Notes under the pieces: model-generated
Database searches by the model: none
Told to the model about the DNA's origin: nothing
The model's input: only the letters and a program-made list of their open reading frames with translations
Position numbers and translations under genes: made by a program
In this document: positions 49,090-59,384 of the stretch, piece after piece
Layout of the letters: each line of letters begins with the position of its first letter
How positions within the stretch are numbered: the first letter of the stretch is position 1
From: Verrucomicrobiales bacterium
GTDB taxonomy: Bacteria > Verrucomicrobiota > Verrucomicrobiia > Limisphaerales > UBA1100
Reading direction: 5' to 3'
NCBI GenBank assembly: GCA_005809105.1
Contig: SYLI01000066.1
Location: forward strand, 1 to 64,000
DNA length: 64,000 bases

Positions 49090-50454
49090 TTAAAGAAGTT
49101 CCTTAATCACGCGGCCGTTGTTGGAGAGCATGATGGGCCGTCCTTCGGGGGTGCGCATCTCGCCCATGGGATTGAGACCCATCAAGTGATAGAAGGTCGC
49201 CGCAAGATCCTCCGGGCCGTAGGGATTGTCGGCGGGATCCTGCGCCCAGCGATCGCTCTTGCCGACAACACGCCCGCCATGGATGCCGCCGCCGCCCAAG
49301 GCCACGGTGAAACACCGGCTCCAGTGGTCGCGGCCGGCTTCCTGATTGATGCGCGGCGTGCGGCCAAACTCGCCCGTGAGCACCACGATCGTCTTCTTCA
49401 GCAGGCCGCGGTTGGAGAGGTCCGTAAAAAGCGTCGACACCGCCATGTCAAACTTGGGCAGCAAATCATCGCGCAGGGTCTTGAAGTTTTCCGTGTGAGT
49501 GTCCCAGTTGGTGTGATCCACCGTGACGCAGCGCACGCCGGCCTCCACCAGGCGCCGAGCCATGAGACAGGATTGGCCAAGCGAGTTGCGCCCGAAGGCG
49601 TCGCGGGTCTTCGCGGGCTCCGCATCGATGTCAAAGGCCTTCTTGGCCGCAGGCGAGGTCATCAGATCCACAGCGCGTTGAGAGAACACGCTCAGGGCTC
49701 GCGTGTCGGCATTGGCCCGCGCCTCCGCGGACTTCTGGAACCGGTCCACGCGGGCAAGCAGGGCGCGCCGGTCGCCAAGGCGTTGGGCGTCCAGAGCCAG
49801 GGGAGGCGATAGATCGGGCACGGCAAATCCCGGGGTGGCGGGGTCGGCTTCGATGGTGAAGGGCACCGCAGAGGCTCCAAGGAAGGCGGAGCTGCCGCTG
49901 TTGTGCATGCCCGGAAGGCAGACATAAGGCGGGACGGGGCCGCGCGGCCCCAGTTTATGGGCGATCACCGATCCGAAGGAGGGGTGCAGGTTGTTGGGTT
50001 TGAGGCCGCCATTAAAGGATGCGCCAGGGTGGTAGCCGGTGAGCATGTAATGATCCGCCGGACCGTGGCCTGCGTCATGATGGGTGAAGGAGCGGATGAG
50101 GGAGAACTTGTCCATCACCTTGGCCACTTGAGGCAGTTGGTCGCACACGTGCACCCCGGGCACATTGGTGGCGATGGGATTGAAGGGGCCGCGGATGTCG
50201 GAAGGGGAGTCGGGCTTCAAATCGAACGTGTCGATGGTGCTCATGCCGCCCTTGAGAAAGATGTAAATCAAAGACACATCATCCCTGGCAGGGTCGGCAT
50301 GGCCGGTCTCTTCCGCGTGCAGCAACTGGTTCAGCGAGAGCGAAGCCCCCAGTCCACCGGCCACGCCCACGCGCAAAAAGTCGCGCCGCGCCAGTCCATC
50401 GCAGTAGGAAACGTTGGTTTTCACGAGTTCTTCCCCGTTGCTTTGACGCCACAC
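49090..50454 (-). CDS. DUF1501 family protein (secreted sulfatase-like)
   Basis: ARRDFLRVGVAGGLGASLSLNQLL; SLIYIFLKGGMSTIDTFDLKPDSPSDIRGPFNPIATNVPGVHVCDQLPQVAKVMDKFSLIRSFTHHDAGH; VVLTGEFGRTPRINQEAGRDHWSRCF. Confidence 0.92.
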   Translation of the reverse strand: MWRQSNGEELVKTNVSYCDGLARRDFLRVGVAGGLGASLSLNQLLHAEETGHADPARDDVSLIYIFLKGGMSTIDTFDLKPDSPSDIRGPFNPIATNVPGVHVCDQLPQVAKVMDKFSLIRSFTHHDAGHGPADHYMLTGYHPGASFNGGLKPNNLHPSFGSVIAHKLGPRGPVPPYVCLPGMHNSGSSAFLGASAVPFTIEADPATPGFAVPDLSPPLALDAQRLGDRRALLARVDRFQKSAEARANADTRALSVFSQRAVDLMTSPAAKKAFDIDAEPAKTRDAFGRNSLGQSCLMARRLVEAGVRCVTVDHTNWDTHTENFKTLRDDLLPKFDMAVSTLFTDLSNRGLLKKTIVVLTGEFGRTPRINQEAGRDHWSRCFTVALGGGGIHGGRVVGKSDRWAQDPADNPYGPEDLAATFYHLMGLNPMGEMRTPEGRPIMLSNNGRVIKELL

Positions 50455-50466
50455 GCGCTCATAGCT

Positions 50467-52659
50467 TCAGTGGTTGAAGATAAATTCCAAGGTGTTCAGC
50501 AATGACCAAGCCAGGTCTTCGGCGGCCTGCCTCCTCTGAAACCGCCGGCTGCCCAGGAACTCCAGCCCCACGTCGCGTTCTGAGGGCGAGGGGAACCGGC
50601 TGAAAAAGGTCAGGTACAATTCATCGAGCAGTTCGGCGTCATCGGGCTTGGCTTCTTCCGTGCGCGCCACCCGGCCGGCGGCGTGCGCAATCTTCGCGTG
50701 AACGCCCGGTCCGTTCATCAGGTGCAAGACCTGCGAGATGCTCGCGCCCGTGCTGCGCTCGCACTCGCAGGCGGTGATTCGCGAAGGCCGGCCGAATAGT
50801 TTGAGGAAGTAGTGCTGTACCTGGCTGTCCCAGAGTTGCACGGCACGCACGCCCGCGGGTGTGCCGGGAAATTTCTCGGGCACGCCCGTGGTGTCGCAAA
50901 CCGCGTCCATCAACACCTCGGCCGGAAGGCGCCGGAAGAGAGCGCGAGAATAGTTTTGATCATCGGCCTCATTGGAAATCTGAGGCTGGGAAGAGAGCTG
51001 GTAGGTGCGCGAGGCGGCGATGATGCGGATGAGGGCCTTGGCGCTGAACTTGTCTTTAACCAGCCGGGCGGCAAGGGCGTCGAGCAACTCAGGATTGGTG
51101 GGGGGATTAGTGGCGCGCACATCGTCCACCGGCTCAATGATCCCGCGGCCCAGGAAATGCGCCCAGACTCGATTGGCCATGTGGCGCGCGAACCATGGAT
51201 TGCCCGGTGCCACCAGCCAGTCGGCCAGCGCGCGGCGGCGGTCCTGCGGATCGTCCGCATCGGCCTTTGCCGGCATCAGCGAGCCCAGTGGATGAGGAAA
51301 AACCGGTTTCCCGGTCCGGGGATGTGACTGCGTCGTGCCGCCCTCGGCGAACAGGGATTCGTCGGCGTCCTTTCCCTTGAATTTCACCTGCTGGAAAAAA
51401 CCGCGCATGCCGTAGTAGTCCTGTTGCGTCCAGCGGTCGAAGGGGTGCTGGTGGCACTCTGCACAGGTGATCCGAACCCCCATGAACACTTGGGAGGTGG
51501 TGGCGGCCATGTCGCCCGGACGCGCGAGGACTTTGAAAAAATATCCAGCCGGCTGATCTGCAATTCTCCCTTCGGCCGTGAGTAGCTCTTGGGCGAACTG
51601 GTCCAGGGGCTTGTCCTCGGCCACAGATCGATGAATCCATTCGTAATAGGTTCGTGCGCTCTTGTGGCCCAGTGCGAGCCGGTCAACGCGCAGCAGGTCA
51701 GCCCATTTCAACGCCCAATAGTCTGCGTACTCTGGCCGTGCCAGCAATTCGTCCACCAGCGCGGCGCGCTTGTCGGGCGCCTTGCTCGACAGAAACCGCC
51801 GGGCTTCGGCTGACGTGGGCAGCTTGCCCACAATATCCAGATACGCGCGCCTGAGATACTCGGCGTCCTGGGCTGTCTCGGAGGGCTGCACGTTAAGGCG
51901 CCTTAGTTGAGCGTCCACCAGCGGGTCGATGAAATTGTGAACCGGGCGTTGTGTGAACGGGCCTGAGTTGCCGGGTTGCGGGATGAGCGCGTGAAACACG
52001 CCGACGGCCCCGCGATACCTCGCCATCACCGTGGCTTGTCCCACTTTGCTGCCAGCCGTGACGCGCCCAGCCTCATTAACCTGCGCCATCTCTCCATTGT
52101 TCGATTGGAAAACCGAAAGCCAGGTGACATCCTCCGAGCTCCCGTCGGCATACTGCGCCCAGACCTTCAAGGCTGCTTGACCACCAAACGCGAGCGTCTG
52201 CCGTGCGGGCTCCAGGCGCAGGTGCGAGAGCTCCGGGCGGACGCCCGATGTAAAGGCCAGCCCTCCGGCGACCCAGTCGCGCAAGAGCGCATACTCGCGG
52301 GACTTGAGCGCGACCCGCACGCCCCCGCCATGCCCCACCTCGCCCGTGACCTTTCGTAGCAACAGGCTGTTCTCAGGCGCCGTCGCGGAAATCCGCCGGC
52401 CGCGGCTTTCTTGGATCAGCGCCGCGAAATCCGCCTCGGGGTCGTTGCCAAAGATCGACAACTTGAACCCATTTTGACCATCCGCCTTGCCGTGACAGGC
52501 CGAGCCGTTGCAGCCAAACCGACTGAGCACGGGCATGACATCATGCACAAAATCCACGGCGGCCGCCGCGGGTGCCATCATCCCGAGCACCCCCAAGGCA
52601 GAAGTGGCAAGCAGGCGCATGCCGCGCACACGCGAGGGCTGTGGAATCGGGTTGGGCAT
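50467..52659 (-). CDS. DUF1549/DUF1553 protein with N-terminal cytochrome-type heme motif
   Basis: VMPVLSRFGCNGSACHGKADGQNGFKLSIFGNDPEADF; Ig-like BIG_2 region; FIDPLVDAQLRRLNVQPSETAQDAEYLRRAYLDIVGKLPT; ITCAECHQHPFDRWTQQDYYGMRGFF; WFARHMANRVWAHFLGRGIIEPVDDVRATNPPTNPELLDALA. Confidence 0.92.
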   Translation of the reverse strand: MPNPIPQPSRVRGMRLLATSALGVLGMMAPAAAAVDFVHDVMPVLSRFGCNGSACHGKADGQNGFKLSIFGNDPEADFAALIQESRGRRISATAPENSLLLRKVTGEVGHGGGVRVALKSREYALLRDWVAGGLAFTSGVRPELSHLRLEPARQTLAFGGQAALKVWAQYADGSSEDVTWLSVFQSNNGEMAQVNEAGRVTAGSKVGQATVMARYRGAVGVFHALIPQPGNSGPFTQRPVHNFIDPLVDAQLRRLNVQPSETAQDAEYLRRAYLDIVGKLPTSAEARRFLSSKAPDKRAALVDELLARPEYADYWALKWADLLRVDRLALGHKSARTYYEWIHRSVAEDKPLDQFAQELLTAEGRIADQPAGYFFKVLARPGDMAATTSQVFMGVRITCAECHQHPFDRWTQQDYYGMRGFFQQVKFKGKDADESLFAEGGTTQSHPRTGKPVFPHPLGSLMPAKADADDPQDRRRALADWLVAPGNPWFARHMANRVWAHFLGRGIIEPVDDVRATNPPTNPELLDALAARLVKDKFSAKALIRIIAASRTYQLSSQPQISNEADDQNYSRALFRRLPAEVLMDAVCDTTGVPEKFPGTPAGVRAVQLWDSQVQHYFLKLFGRPSRITACECERSTGASISQVLHLMNGPGVHAKIAHAAGRVARTEEAKPDDAELLDELYLTFFSRFPSPSERDVGLEFLGSRRFQRRQAAEDLAWSLLNTLEFIFNH

Positions 52660-52786
52660 GGTGATCCGCACCGGCACGTTGGACGCAGGCCCGCCGGGAT
52701 TCATGCAAACGAGTTTTGAAAGGGTGCGCCTGCCCGGAAGGGGCTGCCGGCTTGACTTCGGGGGAGGACAGTGCAAGCTGTCGGTC

Positions 52787-52808
52787 GTTTCAATCGTTCG
52801 ATTGAAAC
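52787..52808. promoter_or_regulatory. Perfect 10-2-10 palindrome GTTTCAATCG-TT-CGATTGAAAC, candidate TetR operator
   Basis: Read directly. It ends 6 nt before the TetR start codon (52815) in the intergenic region. Confidence 0.75.
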
Positions 52809-52814
52809 AGATGG

Positions 52815-53459
52815 ATGAAACCGGTTGACACCAAGACGCACATCCTCAACGCCGCGGAGGAGCTCTTTGCGCTGCGGGGGCCGCATGGCACCTCGCTGCG
52901 CCAGGTCATCGTGCGGGCGCGGGTGAATCTGGCGGCCGTCCACTATCACTTCGGCAGCAAGGAATCGGTGCTCGAGGCCGTGCTGGCGCGCCGACTGGTT
53001 CCGCTCAATGCGGAGCGGCTCGCACTGATCGAGGCGCACGAACGGGCGCGCGGCGGTCGCGCCGTGCCGCTCGAGTTGATCCTGGAGTCACTCGTCGCAC
53101 CGGCCTTGCGGCTGAGCCGCGACCCTCGGAAGGGCGGGGGCACCTTCATGCGCCTTCTGGGCCGGTGTTTCACCGAGCCCGATCCGGCCATTCAGGCGAT
53201 GCTCACGCGCCAGTTCAGCGGAGTGGCCGACCACTTCACCCCGGCATTTCGGCGGGCGCTGCCCGGCCTGCCTGCGGTCGAACTCTTCTGGCGACTTCAT
53301 TTCCTGGTGGGTGCTATGGGCCATACGATGGCGGACGCCGAACGGCTTCGGACTTTTTCGGGCGGCCTCTGCAATCCGGATGACACTGAGGGCACCATCG
53401 CGCGGCTGGTGTCGTTTCTCACGGCGGGGCTCCGTGCGAAAGTTCCGGAGGTTAAATGA
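52815..53459 (+). CDS. TetR/AcrR-family transcriptional regulator
   Basis: TKTHILNAAEELFALRGPHGTSLRQVIVRARVNLAAVHYHFGSKESVLEAVLARR (TetR_N HTH). Confidence 0.93.
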   Translation: MKPVDTKTHILNAAEELFALRGPHGTSLRQVIVRARVNLAAVHYHFGSKESVLEAVLARRLVPLNAERLALIEAHERARGGRAVPLELILESLVAPALRLSRDPRKGGGTFMRLLGRCFTEPDPAIQAMLTRQFSGVADHFTPAFRRALPGLPAVELFWRLHFLVGAMGHTMADAERLRTFSGGLCNPDDTEGTIARLVSFLTAGLRAKVPEVK

Positions 53460-54883
53460 TGCGCGCCCTTTCACTGCTGCTCTTGTTGCCGCTGGCTTGC
53501 CGCCTCCCCTTGCCGGAGCGAGCCGAGCCTATGGGCGATCTTCCCCTCGTTTGGCAGACTCCAGCTCATTCCACCAATGAACCGCCGTCGGACTGGTGGA
53601 GGCAATGGGGCAGCGATGAACTGGCGTCCTTCGTGGCAGAAGCCTTAAAGGCCAGCCCCAATGTCAAGGTGGCTCAGGCAAGGGTGGAACAGGCGCGGCT
53701 GCGCGCAGAGTTGGCGGGGGCGGAGTTGATGCCACAGGCCAGCGTGTCGCTGGAGGGCAATCGGCAGCAGAACAACTTCATCGGCCTGCCCATTCCGGGG
53801 GATACCGGCGGCGTGCTGACGTCGCGGTCCACCTCCTACAGGTTATCGTTTGCCACCAGTTGGGAACTGGATCTCTGGGGGCGCATTCGCGCAGGCCAAT
53901 TGGCGGCGCTGGCGGATGCCGACGCGACCGGTGCCGACCTTGAGGGAGCGCGGCAGTCGCTTGCCGCCCACACGGCGCGAGCGTGGGTGTTGCTGGCCGA
54001 ATCGCGCCGGCAGACCGGGTTGGTAGAAGCCCATCTGAAAATTGCGGAGGCCTCAGCCCAACAAGCGCAAGTGCGATACGAGCTGGGGGTGCGCCCGGCG
54101 CTGGATCTCCATCTGGCTCAAACACACTTGGCGATTCTGCGCTCTCAACTCGAGCAATGGGGCGTGGCGAAGGCGTCGGCCGTGCGTCAGCTCGAAGTCC
54201 TTCTGGGGCGATATCCCAAAGGGGCCATCCCAGAGCCCGCCGACTTTCCTCGTCCTCTCGATGCCGTTCCGGCGGGCCTGCCCTCGGGCCTGCTCGGGCG
54301 CCGGCCGGACATCGTCGCCGCGCGATTGCGTCTGCTTTCCAGCGACGCGCGCGTCCTGGAGGCGCGGGCCGAGTGGTACCCCAAACTGAGCCTCACCGCC
54401 TCCACGGGCATTGCCAGCCCTGAATTGGAAAGGCTGCTCGACAACGACCTGAGCGTATGGTCCTTGGGCGCCAATCTGCTGCAGCCGCTCTTCGCCGGCG
54501 GCAGGCTGCGCGCCAATCTGAAGCTGAAGGAATCGATGGCTGGCGAAGCGGTGGCCGCCTACCGCGGGGTGGTGCTCAACGCTTTTGCCGAAGTGGAGAC
54601 GGCACTGGCCACTGAGGGATTGCTCGCCGCCCGTCACCAGAAACTGGAGTCGGCTGTGGCGCTGGCCACCGGGACGCTGCGGCTGGCGCAAGATCGGCAT
54701 GGCCGGGGTCTGGAGCCTTTCTTGACCGTCGTGGATGCGCAAGCGCGGATCACCGAAACCCAATCGCAGCGCATCGCCGTGCAGCGACAGCGGCTGGAGA
54801 ACCGGATTAATCTGCATCTGGCATTGGGTGGCGGGTTCGTCGCGGCCAATCCCGACTCGGTTTCCCAAAAGGCGCGGCCATGA
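53459..54883 (+). CDS. Outer-membrane efflux lipoprotein (TolC/NodT-like)
   Basis: Lipobox LPLAC; WWRQWGSDELASFVAEALKASPNVKVAQARVEQARLRAELAGAELMPQASVSLEGN; LRARPDIVAAR-type motif (LGRRPDIVAARLRL). Confidence 0.92.
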   Translation: MRALSLLLLLPLACRLPLPERAEPMGDLPLVWQTPAHSTNEPPSDWWRQWGSDELASFVAEALKASPNVKVAQARVEQARLRAELAGAELMPQASVSLEGNRQQNNFIGLPIPGDTGGVLTSRSTSYRLSFATSWELDLWGRIRAGQLAALADADATGADLEGARQSLAAHTARAWVLLAESRRQTGLVEAHLKIAEASAQQAQVRYELGVRPALDLHLAQTHLAILRSQLEQWGVAKASAVRQLEVLLGRYPKGAIPEPADFPRPLDAVPAGLPSGLLGRRPDIVAARLRLLSSDARVLEARAEWYPKLSLTASTGIASPELERLLDNDLSVWSLGANLLQPLFAGGRLRANLKLKESMAGEAVAAYRGVVLNAFAEVETALATEGLLAARHQKLESAVALATGTLRLAQDRHGRGLEPFLTVVDAQARITETQSQRIAVQRQRLENRINLHLALGGGFVAANPDSVSQKARP

Positions 54884-56121
54884 TTCGCCGGATTCTCCAA
54901 ATTCTACTTCCCGTCGTGGCGATCGCCCTTGCGTGCCTGGGTGCGCTCTGGCTGCTGCACAACCGTAAGGTCGTGGCGCAGGCGCCGATTGAAAAATTCA
55001 GGCCCCGCGTTGTCGTGGCGCGGGCGACCTTGCGCGAGTACCAGCCGGTGGTGCGTTCGCAAGGGGTGGTGCTGCCGCGCAGCGAGACGGGACTCACCCC
55101 GGAGGTGTCCGGGCGCGTGACATGGACAAGCGAGCGGCTGGTCGTGGGCGGGCACTTCAACCAGGCAGAGCCGCTCGTGCGCCTGGACGACACCGATTAC
55201 CGGCTGGCCATGGCCACCTCGCGGGCGGCCATGACCAACGCGATTGCCCAGCTCGCCCAGGCGCAGGCGCGATTCGAGTTGGAAAGCGCAGAGTCGGCGG
55301 CGGCGCGTGCCGAATGGAAACTGCTGGGGCGGGCAGGGGAGCCTCCCGCGCTGGCCTTGCGACTGCCGCAAATCAAGGAGGCGCAGGCGGGGGCAGAGGC
55401 GGCCCGGGCCAACTACGAGTCGGCCCAGGCATCGCTGATGCTGGCATCCAACCACGTTGCGCGATGCGTGCTCATGGCGCCCTTTGACGGCCGCGTGGCC
55501 CAGCAGCACGTGGTGGCAGGCCAGTTTGCCGCCTTGGGTTCGGTGCTGGCGCGGCTGCAGCCGGTGGACTCTGCTGAAGTGCGCCTTCCACTCGCGCTGG
55601 GAGATTTTGCACACCTGGGAATTTCCAACGCGTTCGCCGGCGGCACCAACCTCGTGGATGGTCCGGCCCTCACGCTCAAGGCCACCCATCGTGGCGCAAC
55701 CGAAGAATGGATCGGACAGATCCTGCGGGTGGAAGGCGAGGTGAACCCCGGCACCCGCATGATGTCGGTGGTGGTGTCGCTGGCCGATCCGTATCGCCGC
55801 GAGAAGGGGGCCGTCGGCGCCGTGGCCAGTTTCGGGACATTTGTGCGCGCGGAAATCCGGGCAACGCCGCTGGCGTTTGTCGCTGTGCTGCCTGCGTCGG
55901 TGCTGCGCGAGGGCCGTGCGGGGCCGGAGGTCTATCTGCTCTCGAGCGAACGCAAGCTGCACGCCCGGCCGGTCAAGGTTGCCTGGCGCACGCGCCATGA
56001 AGTGGTGATCAGCGAGGGCGTCCAGGCGGGTGAAGAAGTGTGTCTCTCGGAGCTGGAGACCTTTGAGGAGGGCATGGAGGTCATCCTTGTGACCGCACCT
56101 GAGCCGGAGTCATCGCCATGA
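54880..56121 (+). CDS. RND efflux periplasmic adaptor (membrane fusion protein)
   Basis: VVARATLREYQPVVRSQGVVLPRSETGLTPEVSGRVTWTSERLVVGGHFNQAEPLVRLDDTDYRLA; CVLMAPFDGRVAQQHVVAGQFAALG. Confidence 0.93.
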   Translation: MIRRILQILLPVVAIALACLGALWLLHNRKVVAQAPIEKFRPRVVVARATLREYQPVVRSQGVVLPRSETGLTPEVSGRVTWTSERLVVGGHFNQAEPLVRLDDTDYRLAMATSRAAMTNAIAQLAQAQARFELESAESAAARAEWKLLGRAGEPPALALRLPQIKEAQAGAEAARANYESAQASLMLASNHVARCVLMAPFDGRVAQQHVVAGQFAALGSVLARLQPVDSAEVRLPLALGDFAHLGISNAFAGGTNLVDGPALTLKATHRGATEEWIGQILRVEGEVNPGTRMMSVVVSLADPYRREKGAVGAVASFGTFVRAEIRATPLAFVAVLPASVLREGRAGPEVYLLSSERKLHARPVKVAWRTRHEVVISEGVQAGEEVCLSELETFEEGMEVILVTAPEPESSP

Positions 56122-59100
56122 CGCGCATCGTCGCCTGGTTCGCGCGCAATCCGGTGGCGGCTAATCTGCTCACGGCCTTCTTCATCGTGGCCGGGCTCGT
56201 GGCGCTGCCGCACATCAAACGGGAGGTGTTTCCTGAATTTGACTCCAACTGGGTGCTGGTTCAGGTGCCCTATCCAGGCGCTGCGCCGGAAGAGACCGAG
56301 GGTTCCATCTGCGCCCGCGTCGAGGAGGTCGTGCTTTCCATCGAAGGTGTAAAACAGGTGGTTTCCACCGCGGCCGAATCAGCCGGGATCGTCGCCATCG
56401 AACTCTTTCCCAACACGGACACGCAGCGCGCGCTCAATGAAATCAAGACGCGGGTGGACTCCATCGACACATTTCCGGCCGAAACGGAGAAGCCGGTGGT
56501 CACCGAGATCATCGTTCGCAAACAGGTCATCAATGTGGCCATCAGCGGGGATGTGACCGAGCGCGAACTTAAACGCGCGGGCGAGCGGGTGCGCGACGAG
56601 CTTCTCGCGCTACCGGGTATCACTCAGGTGGAACTGGCCCACATGCGTCCCTACGAGGTGGCCATTGAGTTGAGCGAGGATCGCATGCGCGAGTATGGCC
56701 TCACGTTTGACGAGGTGGCTGCGGCCGTCCGTCAGGGGTCGCTGGATCTGCCCGGCGGCACGCTGCGCACGCGCGCCGGCGAAGTGTTGCTTCGTTCAAA
56801 AACACAGGCCCAGACAGGAGCAGAGTTCGAGCGATTGCCCCTGCGCACTCATGCCGATGGCAGCCGGCTGACGTTGGGGCAGGTGGCCACCGTGGTGGAC
56901 GGTTTTGCCGAGACGGATTTGCGCTCGCGCTTTGATGGCCGGCCCGCGGTGCTGGTGCGCGTGTTCCGCGTGGGCGATCAGAGCGCGCTGGAAATCTCAC
57001 GGGAGGTCAAGGATTACGTGGCGGGGGCCGCTTCGCGCCTGCCGCCGGGCATCAAGCTGGGCACCTGGCAGGACGATTCCAACTACCTGCGCAGCCGTAT
57101 CGGATTTCTGCTGCGCGATGGCTGGCAGGGGCTGTTGTTGGTGTTCCTCTCGCTGGCTCTTTTTCTGCGGTTTCGCGTGGCGTGCTGGGTCACCTTTGGC
57201 ATCCCCGTGGCCTTTCTGGCGATGCTCTGGCTCATGCCCATGATGGATGTGTCCATCAGCCTCATCACACTCTTTGCCTTCATCGTCGTGCTGGGCATCT
57301 TGGTGGACGACGCCATCGTGTTTGGCGAAAACATCTACACCCACCAGCAGCGGCACGGGCCGGGATTGGAGAGCACCATTAGTGGCGCCATGGAAGTGGC
57401 GGTGCCGGTGGTGTTCGGCGTGCTCACCACCGTGGCCGCATTTGTGCCGCTCCTGTTTCTGGAAGGCAACACGGGCAAGGTGCTGCGCTACATCCCGCTC
57501 ATCGTCGTGCCGATGCTGCTCATTTCCCTCGTGGAATGCGTGTGCTGCCTGCCGGCCCATCTTCGCAATATGCCCGACACCCGCAGCGTGCAGGGGCGTC
57601 GCGGACCCGGTGGCCTCTGGGCGCGTTTCCAATCCTGGTTTGCCGATGGAGCCGAGCGGTGGATTGTGCGCGGGTACGAGCCCCTGCTTAACGCCTGCCT
57701 TCGCTGGCGCTACCTCACGTTGGCGACGGGCGTTGGAGTCTTTCTCATCACTCTGGCGGCATTCGCCGGCGGGCATTTTCGCTTCGTCTTTTTTCCCAAC
57801 GTGGAAGGCGACAACGTGGCCGCGTGGGTGACGTTCCCGCGGGGAACCTCCGTGGAGACCACGCAGGCGGCCGTGGCGCGTCTGGAACGCGCCGCCGACA
57901 CCGTGCGGCGTGATGTCGTTGCGCAGGGGCTCGACACCACCAACGTGTTTGAGCACTCGCTGGCCACGGTCGGCTTCCAACCCTTCCGCACCGACGCCGA
58001 GCGCGCGGGCGGCAATTATGGAAGCGATCACAGCGGCGGCCACAAGGGCGAGGTGCACATCGAAACAGCACCTTCCGAAGCGCGCCGCATCTCCAGTTTC
58101 GAGCTGGCCGCACGATGGCGCGAGGCGGCCGGCGAAATCCCCGGCGCCTTGGAGCAGGGTTTTAGCTCGTCCATTTTCTCCGCCGGCAAGCCCATCAACA
58201 TCCGATTGAGCGGCCCGGATCTTCCCACGCTGCAGCGTGCCGCCACAGATTTAAAGCGGCGGCTCTCCGCCTATCCCGAGGCGCAGAACATTGCTGACAC
58301 CTTCCAGCCGGGCAAACGGGAGATTCAGATTCGGCTTTCGCCCGACGCCGAAATCCTGGGGCTGCGCGAGGCCGATCTGGCCCGGCAGGTGCGTCAGGCG
58401 TTTTACGGCGAGGAGGCCCAGCGCCTGCAGCGCAACCGGGACGATGTGCGCGTCATGGTGCGCTACCCACAGGAACAACGGCGCTCCACCTATGATCTGG
58501 AGGACATGCACGTGCGCCTGCCTGATGGTCGAAGCGTTCCGCTGACCGAGGTGGCGTCACTCACCTCGGGAAGGGGCTATGCCACCATCCGGCGTGTGGA
58601 TGGCCGCCGATCGGTGTCGGTCACGGCCGATGTGGACACCTCGAAACTGGAGCCCGACGCGCTGCTGGCGCGGCTGGAGCAGAAGGATCTGCCCGAACTC
58701 ATGGCGGCGCACTCAGGCCTTCAATACAGCCTGGAAGGCGCGCGACAGGAGCAGGAGCTGACCCTGGGAAGCATGAAGCGCGGCTACATCATGGCGATCG
58801 TGATGATCTACGCGCTGCTCGCCATCCCCCTCCAGTCCTACCTGCAACCGCTCATCGTGATGAGCGCCATCCCGCTGGGTCTCATCGGCGCGGTGCTCGG
58901 TCATCTGATTCTGGGGATGGATCTGACGGTGCTCTCGCTCTTTGGCATGGTGGCGCTCACGGGCGTGACGGTGAACGACAGTCTGGTGATGGTGGATTTC
59001 GTCAACCGCAACCGCCAGCGCTACCCCACGCTCATCGAGGCCGTGCGCGTGAGTGGCGTGGCCCGGTTCCGCGCCATTATGCTCAACTCGCTCACCACCT

Positions 59101-59363
59101 TCGTGGGCGTGGCTCCGCTGGTGTTTTTTGAAAAGAGTGTTCAGGCCAAATTCCTCGTTCCCATGGCCGTCTCGCTGGGCTTTGGCATCATGTTTGCCAC
59201 GGTGGTCACCCTGTTGCTGGTGCCTTCCATCTACCTGATCCAAGAAGACCTTCGCCGCGCCGTCAAGTGGCTCTATGGCGGCGGAGAGGCGGCACCGGTG
59301 GAACCGCCCGCGGCCGTGTTACAGGCTCCGCCCGGCAACCCCTCGCAGGCGCCGGCGCAGTAA
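56118..59363 (+). CDS. RND efflux transporter permease (AcrB/HAE1-like)
   Basis: 1081 aa; NPVAANLLTAFFIVAGLVALPHIKREVFPEFDSNWVLVQVPYPGAAPEETEGSICARVEEVV; VVLGILVDDAIVFGENIYTH; two sets of TM clusters. Confidence 0.95.
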   Translation: MTRIVAWFARNPVAANLLTAFFIVAGLVALPHIKREVFPEFDSNWVLVQVPYPGAAPEETEGSICARVEEVVLSIEGVKQVVSTAAESAGIVAIELFPNTDTQRALNEIKTRVDSIDTFPAETEKPVVTEIIVRKQVINVAISGDVTERELKRAGERVRDELLALPGITQVELAHMRPYEVAIELSEDRMREYGLTFDEVAAAVRQGSLDLPGGTLRTRAGEVLLRSKTQAQTGAEFERLPLRTHADGSRLTLGQVATVVDGFAETDLRSRFDGRPAVLVRVFRVGDQSALEISREVKDYVAGAASRLPPGIKLGTWQDDSNYLRSRIGFLLRDGWQGLLLVFLSLALFLRFRVACWVTFGIPVAFLAMLWLMPMMDVSISLITLFAFIVVLGILVDDAIVFGENIYTHQQRHGPGLESTISGAMEVAVPVVFGVLTTVAAFVPLLFLEGNTGKVLRYIPLIVVPMLLISLVECVCCLPAHLRNMPDTRSVQGRRGPGGLWARFQSWFADGAERWIVRGYEPLLNACLRWRYLTLATGVGVFLITLAAFAGGHFRFVFFPNVEGDNVAAWVTFPRGTSVETTQAAVARLERAADTVRRDVVAQGLDTTNVFEHSLATVGFQPFRTDAERAGGNYGSDHSGGHKGEVHIETAPSEARRISSFELAARWREAAGEIPGALEQGFSSSIFSAGKPINIRLSGPDLPTLQRAATDLKRRLSAYPEAQNIADTFQPGKREIQIRLSPDAEILGLREADLARQVRQAFYGEEAQRLQRNRDDVRVMVRYPQEQRRSTYDLEDMHVRLPDGRSVPLTEVASLTSGRGYATIRRVDGRRSVSVTADVDTSKLEPDALLARLEQKDLPELMAAHSGLQYSLEGARQEQELTLGSMKRGYIMAIVMIYALLAIPLQSYLQPLIVMSAIPLGLIGAVLGHLILGMDLTVLSLFGMVALTGVTVNDSLVMVDFVNRNRQRYPTLIEAVRVSGVARFRAIMLNSLTTFVGVAPLVFFEKSVQAKFLVPMAVSLGFGIMFATVVTLLLVPSIYLIQEDLRRAVKWLYGGGEAAPVEPPAAVLQAPPGNPSQAPAQ

Positions 59364-59384
59364 CCGCGGCAGGGGCGCGGGCGA

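Noticed and set aside
56997-58058. 353-aa minus-strand ORF inside the RND permease
   Set aside because: Antisense shadow; His/Gly/Arg-rich translation, no family features, and the plus-strand permease is continuous.
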